Below the pieces are notes generated by a model that was given only the letters and a program-made list of their open reading frames with translations, searched no databases and had not been told where the DNA came from. 56,121 nt of DNA from an uncultured Clostridia bacterium (GTDB lineage Bacteria; Bacillota; Clostridia; Oscillospirales; CAG-382). Numbering within the stretch: the stretch's first letter is position 1; the number at the start of each line of letters is the position of its first letter. A program made the translations under genes and the position numbers. Location of the stretch: assembly GCA_944375955.1 (NCBI GenBank), contig CALWBE010000069.1, positions 1 through 56,121 on the forward strand, read 5' to 3'. This document shows positions 26,488-35,407 of this stretch, piece by piece.

Positions 26488-27294
26488 ATGCAAAATAAAG
26501 CTCTGCGTTTTCTTACAATAGGCGACGTAGTCGGAAAAAACGGTCTTGAGTTCATAAAGAAAAATCTTTGGAACATACGTAAAGAATACAATATTGATAT
26601 AGTAATAACAAACGGTGAAAATTCTGCTCCGGGAAACGGAATAACCAAAGCTTCCGCAGAAATTCTTTTTATGTCCGGTTCAGATATCATCACTTCAGGA
26701 AATCATGTGTTCAGAAGAGCCGAAGTATATACATATCTTGACGACGAATGCCGTATACTTCGTCCGGCAAATTATCCTGCCGGTGCGCCGGGATTCGGAT
26801 ACGGAATTTTTTCTTTTTCAGGCTACCGGATTCTAATAATGAATATTTTAGGTACTGTCTACATGGAAAATGTATCCGATCCGTTTATGACAGCGAGCCG
26901 TATACTTGAAAAAGAAAAAGGGAATTTTGATATTGCAGCAGCTGATATACATGCAGAAGCTACAAGTGAAAAAGCGGCTTTTGCATATTATTTTGACGGT
27001 AAGCTCGATATAGTTTTCGGAACTCATACTCATATTCAGACAAACGATGCTCGCATTCTGCCAAACGGCACAGGATATATTACTGATATAGGTATGACAG
27101 GTGTATATGATTCCATACTCGGAGTAAAAAAAGAACTTGTCATAAAAAGATTTCTTACTAAAATGCCTGTCAGATTTGAAGAAGCTGACGGTGAAACCGC
27201 TTTATTCGGAGCTGTTTTTGAATATGATACCGTTCTTAGATGCGTAACTGATGTCAGCGCTCTGAAAATCTTTCCAGAAAAAAAAGCCGAATAA
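26488..27294 (+). CDS. ymdB: YmdB-family metallophosphoesterase
   Basis: YmdB proteins are small 2',3'-cyclic-nucleotide phosphodiesterases that influence sporulation and biofilm choices in Bacillus. The 268-residue protein carries the dimetal motifs in order: GDVVGKNG, TNGENSAPG, SGNH, DIHAEATSEK, GTHTHIQTND and YITDIGMTG. The start at 26488 is chosen because the promoter lies within the longer frame and family proteins begin close to the GDVVG motif. The ribosome site is weak (GAAGG, wide spacing). uppP follows 50 nt later on the same strand. Confidence 0.93.
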   Translation: MQNKALRFLTIGDVVGKNGLEFIKKNLWNIRKEYNIDIVITNGENSAPGNGITKASAEILFMSGSDIITSGNHVFRRAEVYTYLDDECRILRPANYPAGAPGFGYGIFSFSGYRILIMNILGTVYMENVSDPFMTASRILEKEKGNFDIAAADIHAEATSEKAAFAYYFDGKLDIVFGTHTHIQTNDARILPNGTGYITDIGMTGVYDSILGVKKELVIKRFLTKMPVRFEEADGETALFGAVFEYDTVLRCVTDVSALKIFPEKKAE

Positions 27295-27344
27295 TAAACA
27301 TATTAATATTTACATTTTTAAATTCAGGAAAGGAATTACATATA

Positions 27345-28196
27345 ATGGGGAATTTTATCGAACTTATTAAAGTATTTGTAATCGGCATTGTAGAGGGAAT
27401 AACCGAATGGCTGCCGATAAGCAGTACTGGTCACATGCTGCTGTTTGATGAGTTTTTAAAAATAAATATAGGTCCGAATCCCGATATATTTTCGCGTTTG
27501 TTCATTGATGTGATACAGCTTGGCGCAATACTTGCAGTCGTATTTATTTTCTGGCATAAAATGTGGCCCTTCGGTCTTGACACAAACAAAAAACCAGTAA
27601 TAAAAAAAGATATTTTTTCTATGTGGTTTAAAGTTGTAGTCGCTTGTATACCCGGGGCAATAGCAACAATATTATGCAAAGATCAAATCGATAAATATTT
27701 AAATACTCCGTTTGTCATTGCCGCCGCACTAATAGTTTACGGTATTGCTTTCATTATAATTGAAGACAGAAACAACAAGAAAATTCCTTCGGTTAAGATT
27801 CTTCCTGAAATCACATATAAGCATGCATTGTTGATAGGACTTTTTCAGGTTCTTTCAATAATTCCCGGCACGTCTCGTTCCGGTTCCACTATTATTGGCG
27901 CGCTGCTGATAGGCGTATCGAGAAAAGCCGCGGCGGAATTTACATTTTTCCTTGCTGTACCCGTAATGTTCGGTCTCAGCGCTATTGAGCTTTTAGATTA
28001 TATCCTTGATTTCGGAATAACAGTCACAGAGCTTTTCATGCTTGGATTCGGAATGCTTGTAGCGTTTGCTGTTTCTCTCATTGTAATAAAGTTCCTTATG
28101 AACTATATACGCAAGCACGACTTTAAGGTTTTCGGATGGTATCGAATAATTCTTGGCATTATTGTTATTATATATTTTTCTATTTTCGCAAAATAA
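27345..28196 (+). CDS. uppP: Undecaprenyl-diphosphatase UppP/BacA
   Basis: UppP removes a phosphate from undecaprenyl pyrophosphate to recycle the lipid carrier for peptidoglycan, and raises bacitracin tolerance. The 283-residue multi-pass membrane protein has both family motifs: EGITEWLPISSTGHM (17-31, with catalytic Glu and Ser) and PGTSRSGSTIIGALL. AAAGGA precedes the start. It follows ymdB and is closed by a strong terminator. Confidence 0.96.
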   Translation: MGNFIELIKVFVIGIVEGITEWLPISSTGHMLLFDEFLKINIGPNPDIFSRLFIDVIQLGAILAVVFIFWHKMWPFGLDTNKKPVIKKDIFSMWFKVVVACIPGAIATILCKDQIDKYLNTPFVIAAALIVYGIAFIIIEDRNNKKIPSVKILPEITYKHALLIGLFQVLSIIPGTSRSGSTIIGALLIGVSRKAAAEFTFFLAVPVMFGLSAIELLDYILDFGITVTELFMLGFGMLVAFAVSLIVIKFLMNYIRKHDFKVFGWYRIILGIIVIIYFSIFAK

Positions 28197-28215
28197 TAAT
28201 TTTTTAACTTTAAAT

Positions 28216-28251
28216 AAACACAGACCGAATATAAAAATTCGGTCTGTGTTT
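28216..28251 (+). terminator. Terminator after uppP
   Basis: A perfect 15-bp stem (28216-28230 with 28237-28251) with a 6-nt loop lies 20 nt after uppP. Confidence 0.85.
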
Positions 28252-28302
28252 GTCTTTAGTTTCTTATATAAACTTGAAAAAATATATATTTTCTAAAAAA
28301 AC

Positions 28303-29262
28303 TCAATATAAGTTTTCATATATTCCGTCACCTATAAACTCACGTATAAGCGATGAAGCAGGAACAAGCTCTTCCGGTATTTCCGTAACAAGCTTAAAAA
28401 ACTCAGTTGTCCTTTTTAAAAGTCCGCCAATCATATTAAAATCAGCTGTGCAGCCTTCAAGTGCACGAAAAACAAACGGCTTTAAAACCCCAGCTTCAAA
28501 GCTGTGAAAAGTATTCAGTTTTTTATCGGCAAGCTCCTTATACGGATATAAATATTTATTTTCCCCCTCAAGAACATCCTCCCACATCGATATTGTTTTA
28601 TCCGCATGCGCTCCTCGATAAAGAAGATCTCTCGAAAGTCTTCTTACAAATCTAAGATCCTTACCTGTTACAGCTTCGGTAACACCATCTATTGAAATTC
28701 CATTTGATACACTGACAAAAATTTTGTAAATTTTTTCAGCATCAATGCCTTCTATCAATATAGGATTCAGCCCATGTATCCCTTCTACAATAACAAATCC
28801 ATCACTTCCCGCGGAAATTATGCTGTACTCCCCGTTGCGGCTCTGAGTTGAAAAATCATATTTCAGCAATTTATATTCTCTGCCGCTCAACACACATTTT
28901 ATGCAGTTTCTTATCTCTTCGCAGTCTATCGCGGTAATATTCTCATAATCATAGCTTCCGTCTGCTTTTTTAGGAAATTTGCTATGATCATGATAAAACA
29001 TGTCAAGGCTTATCACACCAGACTTATATCCTCTTCTATTCAAAGAATCTGAAAGCAGATTTGCAGTAGTTGTCTTGCCTGATCCCGACGGACCTGCAAT
29101 AAATACAATTCTTTTTCCCATGCTGCGATATGAATCAGACAAAAGCTCGTCGGTTATTTCCGATATTTTTGTATGGTAATTATTTTCAGCCTCACTTATC
29201 ATCTCTTTAGGTGATTCATAAGCTCTGCAATTTATATTGTCAAGCATTACCCTTTCTTTCAT
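28303..29262 (-). CDS. Uridine kinase-like P-loop nucleoside kinase
   Basis: This 319-residue protein resembles the uridine kinase/phosphoribulokinase family. Walker A is AGPSGSGKTTTAN (about 56-68), the DXD-like substrate block is SLDMFYHDH, and VIVEGIHGLNP is the Walker B region. A family of longer proteins fuses this domain to a TGS domain at the N-terminus; here the N-terminal 45 residues are too short for that. AGAGGAG lies 6 nt before the start. It would salvage uridine or cytidine if it acts like its relatives. It is 54 nt downstream of the lipase-like gene on the same strand. Confidence 0.88.
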   Translation of the reverse strand: MKERVMLDNINCRAYESPKEMISEAENNYHTKISEITDELLSDSYRSMGKRIVFIAGPSGSGKTTTANLLSDSLNRRGYKSGVISLDMFYHDHSKFPKKADGSYDYENITAIDCEEIRNCIKCVLSGREYKLLKYDFSTQSRNGEYSIISAGSDGFVIVEGIHGLNPILIEGIDAEKIYKIFVSVSNGISIDGVTEAVTGKDLRFVRRLSRDLLYRGAHADKTISMWEDVLEGENKYLYPYKELADKKLNTFHSFEAGVLKPFVFRALEGCTADFNMIGGLLKRTTEFFKLVTEIPEELVPASSLIREFIGDGIYENLY

Positions 29263-29316
29263 TGCATACTCCTCTTAAATATTAACTGATTATTCATTTT
29301 TCTATCCTTTTAAATC

Positions 29317-30474
29317 TCATTTTCCCTTTGATATTTTTTCTTTCCCGGAATCGCGCAGCCTTTCTAAAAAGCCCGGCAACTGACTTCTGGCAGCTTTCTG
29401 AAACAAAACCGCTGCTTCTGTTATTACCTTTACGGTTTCCGGATCTAATTTTTTCAGCGATTTTAAAATAGTAAATATACTTTTTTGAGACAAAAGATCA
29501 CGGACATCCTCAACGCCTGCAGAGGAAACAATTTGATATATTCCGTTTACAAGCTTTTCTCTCATATCCGGGGTCATATCTGCTACCCATATTTTCAATG
29601 TCTCATCCAGATATTTTGTAGCATCTGTTATTGTCTCGACAGGAATATAACCGCACCTTGAGATCTCCCATGTAAAAGGATCATGCTGGAACGGTGCTGT
29701 TGTCGCGTAACTTCGTATAACAGTAAAACTTTCTGCATGCTCTAAAAGTATTCCCACTATAGATGAGCTCGGGACTACCGTTTCCGAACGATCAAGTATC
29801 CTTCTGAAGCCTTCCTTCATTATTGTTTCTTCTGAAAATCCGGGGCCGTCAAGACTTCTTACTCCTACAATTCTATCCTGAATATCCCTGTCACAAAATG
29901 CAGAAGCATAAACTGACAAATTTCCGCCTTTTGAATGACCACAAACATAAAGTCTCTGCATAGGAAATTCCTCAGCCACACGGCTTAAATATTTGACAGC
30001 GTCAATTTGTGCCGGCACAGCATCCGAAAAAGCCATATTGAAATCCTCTTTCCAGCCTACAATTGTGGAATCTGTGCCCCGAAAAGCTATAACGCATGCG
30101 TTCTTTCCAGGTTCTTCATTATCCGGCATAAGAAAAGTTACAGCTGAAAACTGTTCCTGCTTTTCAACGCTGAATATATCAGTATATCCACATATCGGCA
30201 ATTCGGAAAATCGAGGACTATTTATTATCTCCTGCAAAAACAATACATTCTGCGCATAGCTAATCATTCTCCTGCCGCTTGTTTTCTCAAAGTTCTTAAG
30301 CACAGCTTCTGCCGCTTTTCCTACATTTATTTCCGGTACAAAGCTATCTTTTACTATATTATCGTAAGACATATATGAAAGCTGTGCAAACACCAGATAA
30401 TCAGCTTCGCAGATAGGCTGTCTTTTAAATGAAATGTCTCCTCGCCATTTCAAATATTCAATCATATTCTGCAT
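29317..30474 (-). CDS. Mbeg1-like (DUF2974) alpha/beta hydrolase
   Basis: This 385-residue protein matches the Mbeg1-like lipase-fold family. The N-terminus MIEYLKWRGDISF and ADYLVFAQLSYMSYDNIV are typical. The nucleophile elbow is GHSKGGN, and VIAFRGTDSTIVGWKEDFNM is the lipase oxyanion strand. The Asp and His of the triad are probably in the DGPGF and HDPFTWEI regions. No signal peptide is present. The start at 30474 has AGGAG upstream; an in-frame start at 30570 would run through the terminator of the upstream gene. Substrate is unknown. Confidence 0.87.
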   Translation of the reverse strand: MQNMIEYLKWRGDISFKRQPICEADYLVFAQLSYMSYDNIVKDSFVPEINVGKAAEAVLKNFEKTSGRRMISYAQNVLFLQEIINSPRFSELPICGYTDIFSVEKQEQFSAVTFLMPDNEEPGKNACVIAFRGTDSTIVGWKEDFNMAFSDAVPAQIDAVKYLSRVAEEFPMQRLYVCGHSKGGNLSVYASAFCDRDIQDRIVGVRSLDGPGFSEETIMKEGFRRILDRSETVVPSSSIVGILLEHAESFTVIRSYATTAPFQHDPFTWEISRCGYIPVETITDATKYLDETLKIWVADMTPDMREKLVNGIYQIVSSAGVEDVRDLLSQKSIFTILKSLKKLDPETVKVITEAAVLFQKAARSQLPGFLERLRDSGKEKISKGK

Positions 30475-30540
30475 TAAAATACTCCTTTTATGTATGCACT
30501 GTTTATCATATATTATGTTTTCTGTCTTTTTTTTGTAACA

Positions 30541-30598
30541 AAAACAGCGCGATCCCCCAACTGTTTTCAACAGATTAAGACCGCGCTTTTGTATTTTA
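30541..30598 (-). terminator. Terminator after the foldase gene
   Basis: On the minus strand GCGCGGTC pairs with GATCGCGC, enclosing an inner CTGTT/AACAG hairpin, and a T-run follows. It lies about 20-70 nt after the foldase stop. Confidence 0.65.
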
Positions 30599-30616
30599 TA
30601 TAGCTTTTCGCAGCAA

Positions 30617-31723
30617 TCACTGCGCCGTATCGGATGTTTCTGATGATGCCGACGCTTCGGCTATGATATCAGCTTTTACAGCCTCATAGTTGTCTTTATA
30701 TTCAACAGCAAGCTCTGACGCTTCAGTTGTCAATTCCTCAACATACTCGTTAAGGCATATCTCATTTATAGCTGCCGCTCTTAAAGTCTCATTGTTGAGT
30801 ATATAATTATCATCCATTGCATATCTCTTTATTATATGATATCCATAAGGCGATTCAACTATATCGCTTATTTCATCTATCTCAAGCTCATACGACTTAT
30901 CTTCAAATTCGGAAACCATCTCGCCAAATGTGAAGTAATATCCTGTATCAACATCCATGCCGTCTTCACTATATTCAGTGACAAGATCTTCAAAAGAAGT
31001 TCCATTCTTCGCTTCCTCAAGCACCTTGTCTGCACGGGCTCTTGCCTCGGCTTTTTGTTCGTCATCAAGATCAGCGGTCTTTATAAGTATGTGCTTGACA
31101 CGAACATAATTATCATGGATATATTCCAGAATATCCTCGTCTGTTGCTGTATATCTTTCACCGCCCTCTGTAAAGCAGTCTGTATACATAACGCTTTGCA
31201 AAACCATATTCTCCTGAAGTTCTCTAAATAAAGCGTCAGTCATATAATAGCGGTCAAGCTCTGCCTGGTACGATGTGCTTTCGTCATTATTGTACAAATC
31301 AATAGTCTGTGCTACTATATCGTCTACATTGGTCTTCTTTACCTCATCGGTAAGCGATACCTGATATTTTTCGGCAAGCTTCTCAACTGCAACTGTGTTT
31401 TTTATCTCCTCAACTGCGGCTGTTTCCCACAATGATGAATCATCTCCGCCATATTGATCACGGTAGTTAAGAATATAATAACGAAGTTTTGCCGCTGAAA
31501 TATCTTCTCCTCCCACATTCATAACAATTATGCCGTCATTCTCAGTATAGACGGTTTCGGGAAGCTCTGGAATCTCTTCGGTATCTTCAGCATCGTTTTC
31601 CGATCCATTCGAAGCATTGTCGGGTTCAAGCTCGTTATCGAGATCTTTTTTATCCGAGCAGCCTGTTGAAAAAATTGACAAAAGCACGGAAACAGCTAAT
31701 AAAATCGTAATTTTTTTAATCAT
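30617..31723 (-). CDS. PrsA-like peptidyl-prolyl isomerase lipoprotein
   Basis: This 368-residue surface foldase begins with a lipoprotein signal peptide ending STGC (Cys22). An acidic linker (about 25-60) is followed by a SurA/PrsA-type N-terminal chaperone domain (about 65-200) and a parvulin domain (about 205-300) with VRVKHILIKTAD, FEDLVTEYSEDGMD, GYYFTFGEMVSEFED and SPYGYHIIKR. Such proteins help secreted proteins fold outside the membrane. The acidic tail is unusual in no clear way. It stands apart from its neighbours with its own terminator. Confidence 0.92.
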   Translation of the reverse strand: MIKKITILLAVSVLLSIFSTGCSDKKDLDNELEPDNASNGSENDAEDTEEIPELPETVYTENDGIIVMNVGGEDISAAKLRYYILNYRDQYGGDDSSLWETAAVEEIKNTVAVEKLAEKYQVSLTDEVKKTNVDDIVAQTIDLYNNDESTSYQAELDRYYMTDALFRELQENMVLQSVMYTDCFTEGGERYTATDEDILEYIHDNYVRVKHILIKTADLDDEQKAEARARADKVLEEAKNGTSFEDLVTEYSEDGMDVDTGYYFTFGEMVSEFEDKSYELEIDEISDIVESPYGYHIIKRYAMDDNYILNNETLRAAAINEICLNEYVEELTTEASELAVEYKDNYEAVKADIIAEASASSETSDTAQ

Positions 31724-32068
31724 TTGTTTTTTTACCTTTCATTTCATGATATTCCGAATAAACAAGCAACCGACGTTATTTGCAAATTCGGGGGAAAACA
31801 AATCAGATTCACAAAAATATGATCCGATTTTAATGAATAAAAGAATTTTATTTTTGCTATTATAATTCTAAAATGTGAAATCTATGTGAAAACGGAAAAA
31901 ACTTTTGTTAATATAAATTTTTTATAATGACATAAAACTGCATACTAATATATAATACGCCATTTTTTATCGTTTTATTTGAAATTCGCTGTTTACACTT
32001 TACAATACAAAAAAAATGATATATAATTAAATTAAATATTTTATTTACACATTACACAGAGGATAGAA
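31724..32068. other. 345-bp AT-rich divergent intergenic region
   Basis: No gene is seen. It holds the promoter for the thioesterase gene at 31999-32027 and must hold one for the foldase gene; a TATAAT on the minus strand near 31860 is the only candidate -10 box noted. Confidence 0.5.
31999..32027 (+). promoter_or_regulatory. Promoter of the acyl-CoA thioesterase gene
   Basis: TTTACA (31999-32004), a 17-nt spacer and TATAAT (32022-32027). A second TTTACA lies at 31992. Confidence 0.65.
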
Positions 32069-32539
32069 ATGATACAAAAAACTCCTTCTGAATCGCGATG
32101 CGAAATAACACATATACTTCCCTGTTATGCAATTAACGGAGCCGGAAGACTGCTTGGCGGATTTATGCTGACTTGTATAGACGAAGCCGCAGCTGCAGCT
32201 GCAAAAAGATTTTGCCGCTGTCCCGTAACAACCGCACTTATAGATCAAGTTGAATTTCTCGCTCCGGCAAAGATCGGCGAGCTTTTTTCCGTTTCGGCAG
32301 TTGTGACCCGGTCGGGAAAAACTTCGGTTGAAGTGAAAATAACCGGAACTGTTGAAAATGATGACGGCACTATAAGAAATATCTGCCGTGGATATGCAGT
32401 AATAGTTGCGGTTGACGAGAACGGCAAACCGGTTCAGGTACCTGAACTTGTATGCGAAACCGAGGAAGAGAAAGCCGAACTTATACTTGCACAAAAGAGG
32501 GATGCATTACGCCGTCAGCGCAGGGAACAAAAAATATAA
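32069..32539 (+). CDS. Acyl-CoA thioesterase, hotdog fold (YciA/YkhA type)
   Basis: This 156-residue protein should hydrolyse acyl-CoA thioesters in the cytoplasm. The hotdog core includes GAGRLLGGFMLTCIDEAAAAAAKR (with catalytic Asp), TALIDQVEFLAPAKIGELFSV and TSVEVKITGTVE, which are hallmarks of the YciA/BACH family. AGAGGA precedes the start. A charged C-terminal tail (KRDALRRQRREQ) is typical too. The chain-length preference is unknown. It has its own promoter and lies 100 nt before the Lrp-type gene. Confidence 0.92.
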   Translation: MIQKTPSESRCEITHILPCYAINGAGRLLGGFMLTCIDEAAAAAAKRFCRCPVTTALIDQVEFLAPAKIGELFSVSAVVTRSGKTSVEVKITGTVENDDGTIRNICRGYAVIVAVDENGKPVQVPELVCETEEEKAELILAQKRDALRRQRREQKI

Positions 32540-32639
32540 TAGTTTTATATTAAATATAAAATGGAATAATATGTTCATATGCGTTTTTTAAAATCCGTGC
32601 AATAACCGACAGATTTACTTTAATGAAAGGATGAATGTC

Positions 32640-33116
32640 ATGACTATACTTGAACTTCTCGAAAACGACGGCAGACTTACGCCTAAAGAACTTGCTGTAA
32701 TGCTTGACAAGGAAACCGGAGATATAAAAAAGGAAATTGAGCAGCTTGAAGCCGAAGGAGTTATCCTCGGATATAAAGCGCTTATTGACTGGGATAAAAC
32801 CGACAGGGAATATGTTACAGCCCTAATTGAAATAAAGGTAATTCCTCAGCGCGACCGCGGATTTGATGAAATAGCGGAAAAAATCTGCCATTATCCTGAA
32901 GTAAAGACCGTATATCTGATGTCGGGTGGATTTGATATCGCCGTTCTTGTCGAAGGAAAAACTATGCGTGAAGTTGCGCTTTTCGTTGCTGAAAAGCTTG
33001 CTCTTATAGAATCTGTAACCTCAACCGCTACTCATTTCGTTCTTCGCCGTTACAAGGACAAGGGCGTTGTATACAAGGCTCCGGGCAAAGACGAAAGAGG
33101 TGAAGGCAGTATATGA
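32640..33116 (+). CDS. Lrp/AsnC-family transcriptional regulator
   Basis: This 158-residue protein has an N-terminal helix-turn-helix (ILELLENDGRLTPKELAVMLDK...GVILGYKALID) and a C-terminal RAM ligand-binding domain (about 58-145) with VKTVYLMSGGFDIAVLVEG. Lrp/AsnC proteins sense amino acids. AAAGG lies 9 nt before ATG 32640; the ATG at 32631 has no room for it. Its stop overlaps the aminotransferase start by ATGA, so it probably controls this operon and senses a substrate or product of the aminotransferase. Confidence 0.93.
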   Translation: MTILELLENDGRLTPKELAVMLDKETGDIKKEIEQLEAEGVILGYKALIDWDKTDREYVTALIEIKVIPQRDRGFDEIAEKICHYPEVKTVYLMSGGFDIAVLVEGKTMREVALFVAEKLALIESVTSTATHFVLRRYKDKGVVYKAPGKDERGEGSI

Positions 33117-34282
33117 TAGATTATTCAAAGATATTGTCTGACAAGATCGTGAAAATAAAGCCTTCAGGTATAAGAAAATTTTTCGATCTTTTAAATGACG
33201 CAAAAGACGTAATAGGCCTTACCGTCGGTCAGCCCGACTTTGAGACCCCATGGCATATCAGTGAAGAAGCAATAAAGAGCATTGAAAACGGTAAAACATA
33301 TTATACTGCAAACAGCGGTCTTGTAACACTTCGCGAAGCTATATCTGAATATCTTCTAAGACGGTTTTCATTAAGATATGAACCTTCTGATGAAATAATA
33401 GTAACTGTCGGCGGAAGCGAAGCAATAGATGTATCCTTCAGATCTCTTATAAATCCGGGTGATGAGGTAATTCTTCCTCTTCCGGCATTTGTATGCTATG
33501 AGCCGATAATAGAATTGTGCGGCGGAAAACCAGTTATTATAAATACTAAAGCAGAAAATAACTTTCGCCTTACCGCGGAAGAACTTAAAGCATCAATTAC
33601 TGACAAAACAAAACTGCTCGTTTTGCCTTTTCCCAATAATCCCACCGGAGCAATACTTGAACGGGAGGATCTTGAAAATATTGCTAAGGTTCTTCGCCCT
33701 ACAAATATAGCCGTACTTTCCGATGAAATATACGCAGAGCTTACATATGGAAGAAAACATGTCTCTGTTGCATCTATCGAAGGAATGAGAGAACGCACAA
33801 TAATAGCAAGCGGATTTTCAAAGGCATATGCCATGACGGGATGGCGTCTTGGATATATCGCCGCGCCTGCAGAGATAACAAAACAAATTTATAAAATACA
33901 TCAGTATGGTATCATGTGTGCGCCGACTGCAAGTCAATTTGCAGGTCTTGAAGCTATGAAAAACGGCGATGATGATATTGAATATATGAAATCCCAATAT
34001 AACCGCCGCAGAGTTATACTGCTGGACGGTCTTCGCTCTTTAGGTTTTTCATGTTTTGAACCTGAAGGCGCATTTTATTTGTTTCCCCGCATAACCAACG
34101 GAGAAATTACATCTGACGAATTCTGTGAAAAATTGCTGTATGAAGCCGGAGTGGCAATAGTTCCCGGAACCGCATTTGGAAAATGCGGCGAGGGCTTTGC
34201 GCGTTTGTCTTACGCATATTCGGTAAATCATATCGAACAGGCACTTGAAAGAATGGAAAAATTTATAAAAAAATATAATTAA
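33113..34282 (+). CDS. Class I/II PLP-dependent aminotransferase
   Basis: This 389-residue fold-type I aminotransferase has the N-terminal motif GLTVGQPDFETP, the PLP-contact FPNNPTG region, SDEIYAEL, and the Schiff-base K237 in SGFSKAYAMTGWRLGY. The R near the C-terminus (FARLSYAY) should bind substrate carboxylate. It resembles aspartate/aromatic (PatA-type) aminotransferases. The exact substrate is not known. It overlaps the Lrp-type regulator by ATGA and is followed 12 nt later by an RraA-like gene, so the three are one operon. Confidence 0.94.
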   Translation: MIDYSKILSDKIVKIKPSGIRKFFDLLNDAKDVIGLTVGQPDFETPWHISEEAIKSIENGKTYYTANSGLVTLREAISEYLLRRFSLRYEPSDEIIVTVGGSEAIDVSFRSLINPGDEVILPLPAFVCYEPIIELCGGKPVIINTKAENNFRLTAEELKASITDKTKLLVLPFPNNPTGAILEREDLENIAKVLRPTNIAVLSDEIYAELTYGRKHVSVASIEGMRERTIIASGFSKAYAMTGWRLGYIAAPAEITKQIYKIHQYGIMCAPTASQFAGLEAMKNGDDDIEYMKSQYNRRRVILLDGLRSLGFSCFEPEGAFYLFPRITNGEITSDEFCEKLLYEAGVAIVPGTAFGKCGEGFARLSYAYSVNHIEQALERMEKFIKKYN

Positions 34283-34294
34283 GGAGCTTTTAAA

Positions 34295-35209
34295 ATGCAG
34301 TTTAATTCAAAAGAAGAAATAATTGCCCTTACACCTCAGTGGAAAGGAGAACGTCTTCCTGACGGAAGACCTTATGTTGCAGATAAATATCTTGAGGCTT
34401 TAAAAGGCATGACTCTTGAAGAGGTCTGGAAACCTATTTTTGTAAAGGGCTATGAAAATCAGTTTGTAGGCGGAGGGGTAAATCCGTTAAATGCTCTTCA
34501 TGATGACGGAAGAAAACTTATAGGTCGCGCTGTAACTGCCGCTTTCTGTCCTACCCGTCCGGATCTTCATGAAACAATGTTTGCTATAGGCGAAAAAGAA
34601 GGCAGACACGGAAATTACAATCAATGGGTAATAGACTCTCTTATTGAGGGAGATGTCGTTGTTGTAGACATGTATGATAAAATTTATAAAGGTACTTTTT
34701 TAGGAGGCAATCTTACTACCGCTGTCAAAACCAAAACAAAAACAGGCGGCGCTGTTATCTGGGGCGGCATACGAGATGTTGAACAGATGAAGCAAATTGA
34801 AGGAGTACAAGTTTATTACCGCGGTATAGATCCCACTCCGATTCGAGATTTCATCATGAAGTCATTTAATTCTATTGTAAACTTCGGCGGAGCAGTATGT
34901 CTGCCTGGTGACGTTGTTTTCGGTGCCGGCGGCGGTGTTCTTTTTATACCGAGTCATCTCGTAGCTGAGGTTGTTGACGGAGCTGCAAAGACGCATGTAA
35001 AAGATGATTTCGGTTTTGAAATGATAGCACAGAATAAATTTACGACCGCGCAGATCGACAGAAACACATGGACCGTAGAAATGCTCGATATGCTTATGGA
35101 CTTCATAAAAAATGATCCCCGCGGAGAAGCTTACAGGGATCTTGACTGGTCAGTCGAATATGATTTGGCAAGAAACGGAGATCCGACAGATACTCAAACT
35201 GCACTTTAA
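34295..35209 (+). CDS. RraA-like family protein
   Basis: This 304-residue protein belongs to the RraA/HMG-aldolase fold (once called dimethylmenaquinone methyltransferase). The core GNYNQWVIDSLIEGDVVVVDM, GNLTTAVKTKTKTGGAVIWGGIRDVEQM and PGDVVFGAGGGVLFIPSHL match; the GGIRD motif holds the Arg and metal-binding Asp. Members include 4-hydroxy-4-methyl-2-oxoglutarate/oxaloacetate aldolases. At 304 residues it is longer than RraA (about 160-230) through N- and C-terminal extensions. It is the last gene of an Lrp/aminotransferase operon. A keto-acid lyase or decarboxylase role would fit. Confidence 0.9.
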   Translation: MQFNSKEEIIALTPQWKGERLPDGRPYVADKYLEALKGMTLEEVWKPIFVKGYENQFVGGGVNPLNALHDDGRKLIGRAVTAAFCPTRPDLHETMFAIGEKEGRHGNYNQWVIDSLIEGDVVVVDMYDKIYKGTFLGGNLTTAVKTKTKTGGAVIWGGIRDVEQMKQIEGVQVYYRGIDPTPIRDFIMKSFNSIVNFGGAVCLPGDVVFGAGGGVLFIPSHLVAEVVDGAAKTHVKDDFGFEMIAQNKFTTAQIDRNTWTVEMLDMLMDFIKNDPRGEAYRDLDWSVEYDLARNGDPTDTQTAL

Positions 35210-35228
35210 TATTGTTTTTAATGAAAAA

Positions 35229-35366
35229 CTGCCCTTTTTGAAAATGCGGCTGATATATAGGTGAAAAAAGTGTACATTTTTTTATTTAAGTAATATTAAA
35301 CAATATATTTATATCAATTTTCACCGTTTATCAGACAATAAGTCGTTTTAAGGGCAGATTTTTTAT
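35229..35366 (+). other. Long nested hairpin after the RraA-like gene
   Basis: Three nested stems share one axis: CTGCCCTT (35229-35236) with 35350-35357; CTGATA (35250-35255) with 35329-35334; GGTGAAAA (35260-35267) with 35318-35325. Small internal loops separate the inner two. A T-run follows the outer stem. It may be the operon terminator or a structured small RNA. Confidence 0.5.
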
Positions 35367-35407
35367 CTCTAATTGCAAAAAATATAATAATGTTTTCGTA
35401 TTATTTC

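Noticed and set aside
29317..30570. Longer start for the Mbeg1-like lipase at 30570
   Set aside because: It would cross the terminator of the foldase gene, and AGGAG sits just before ATG 30474.
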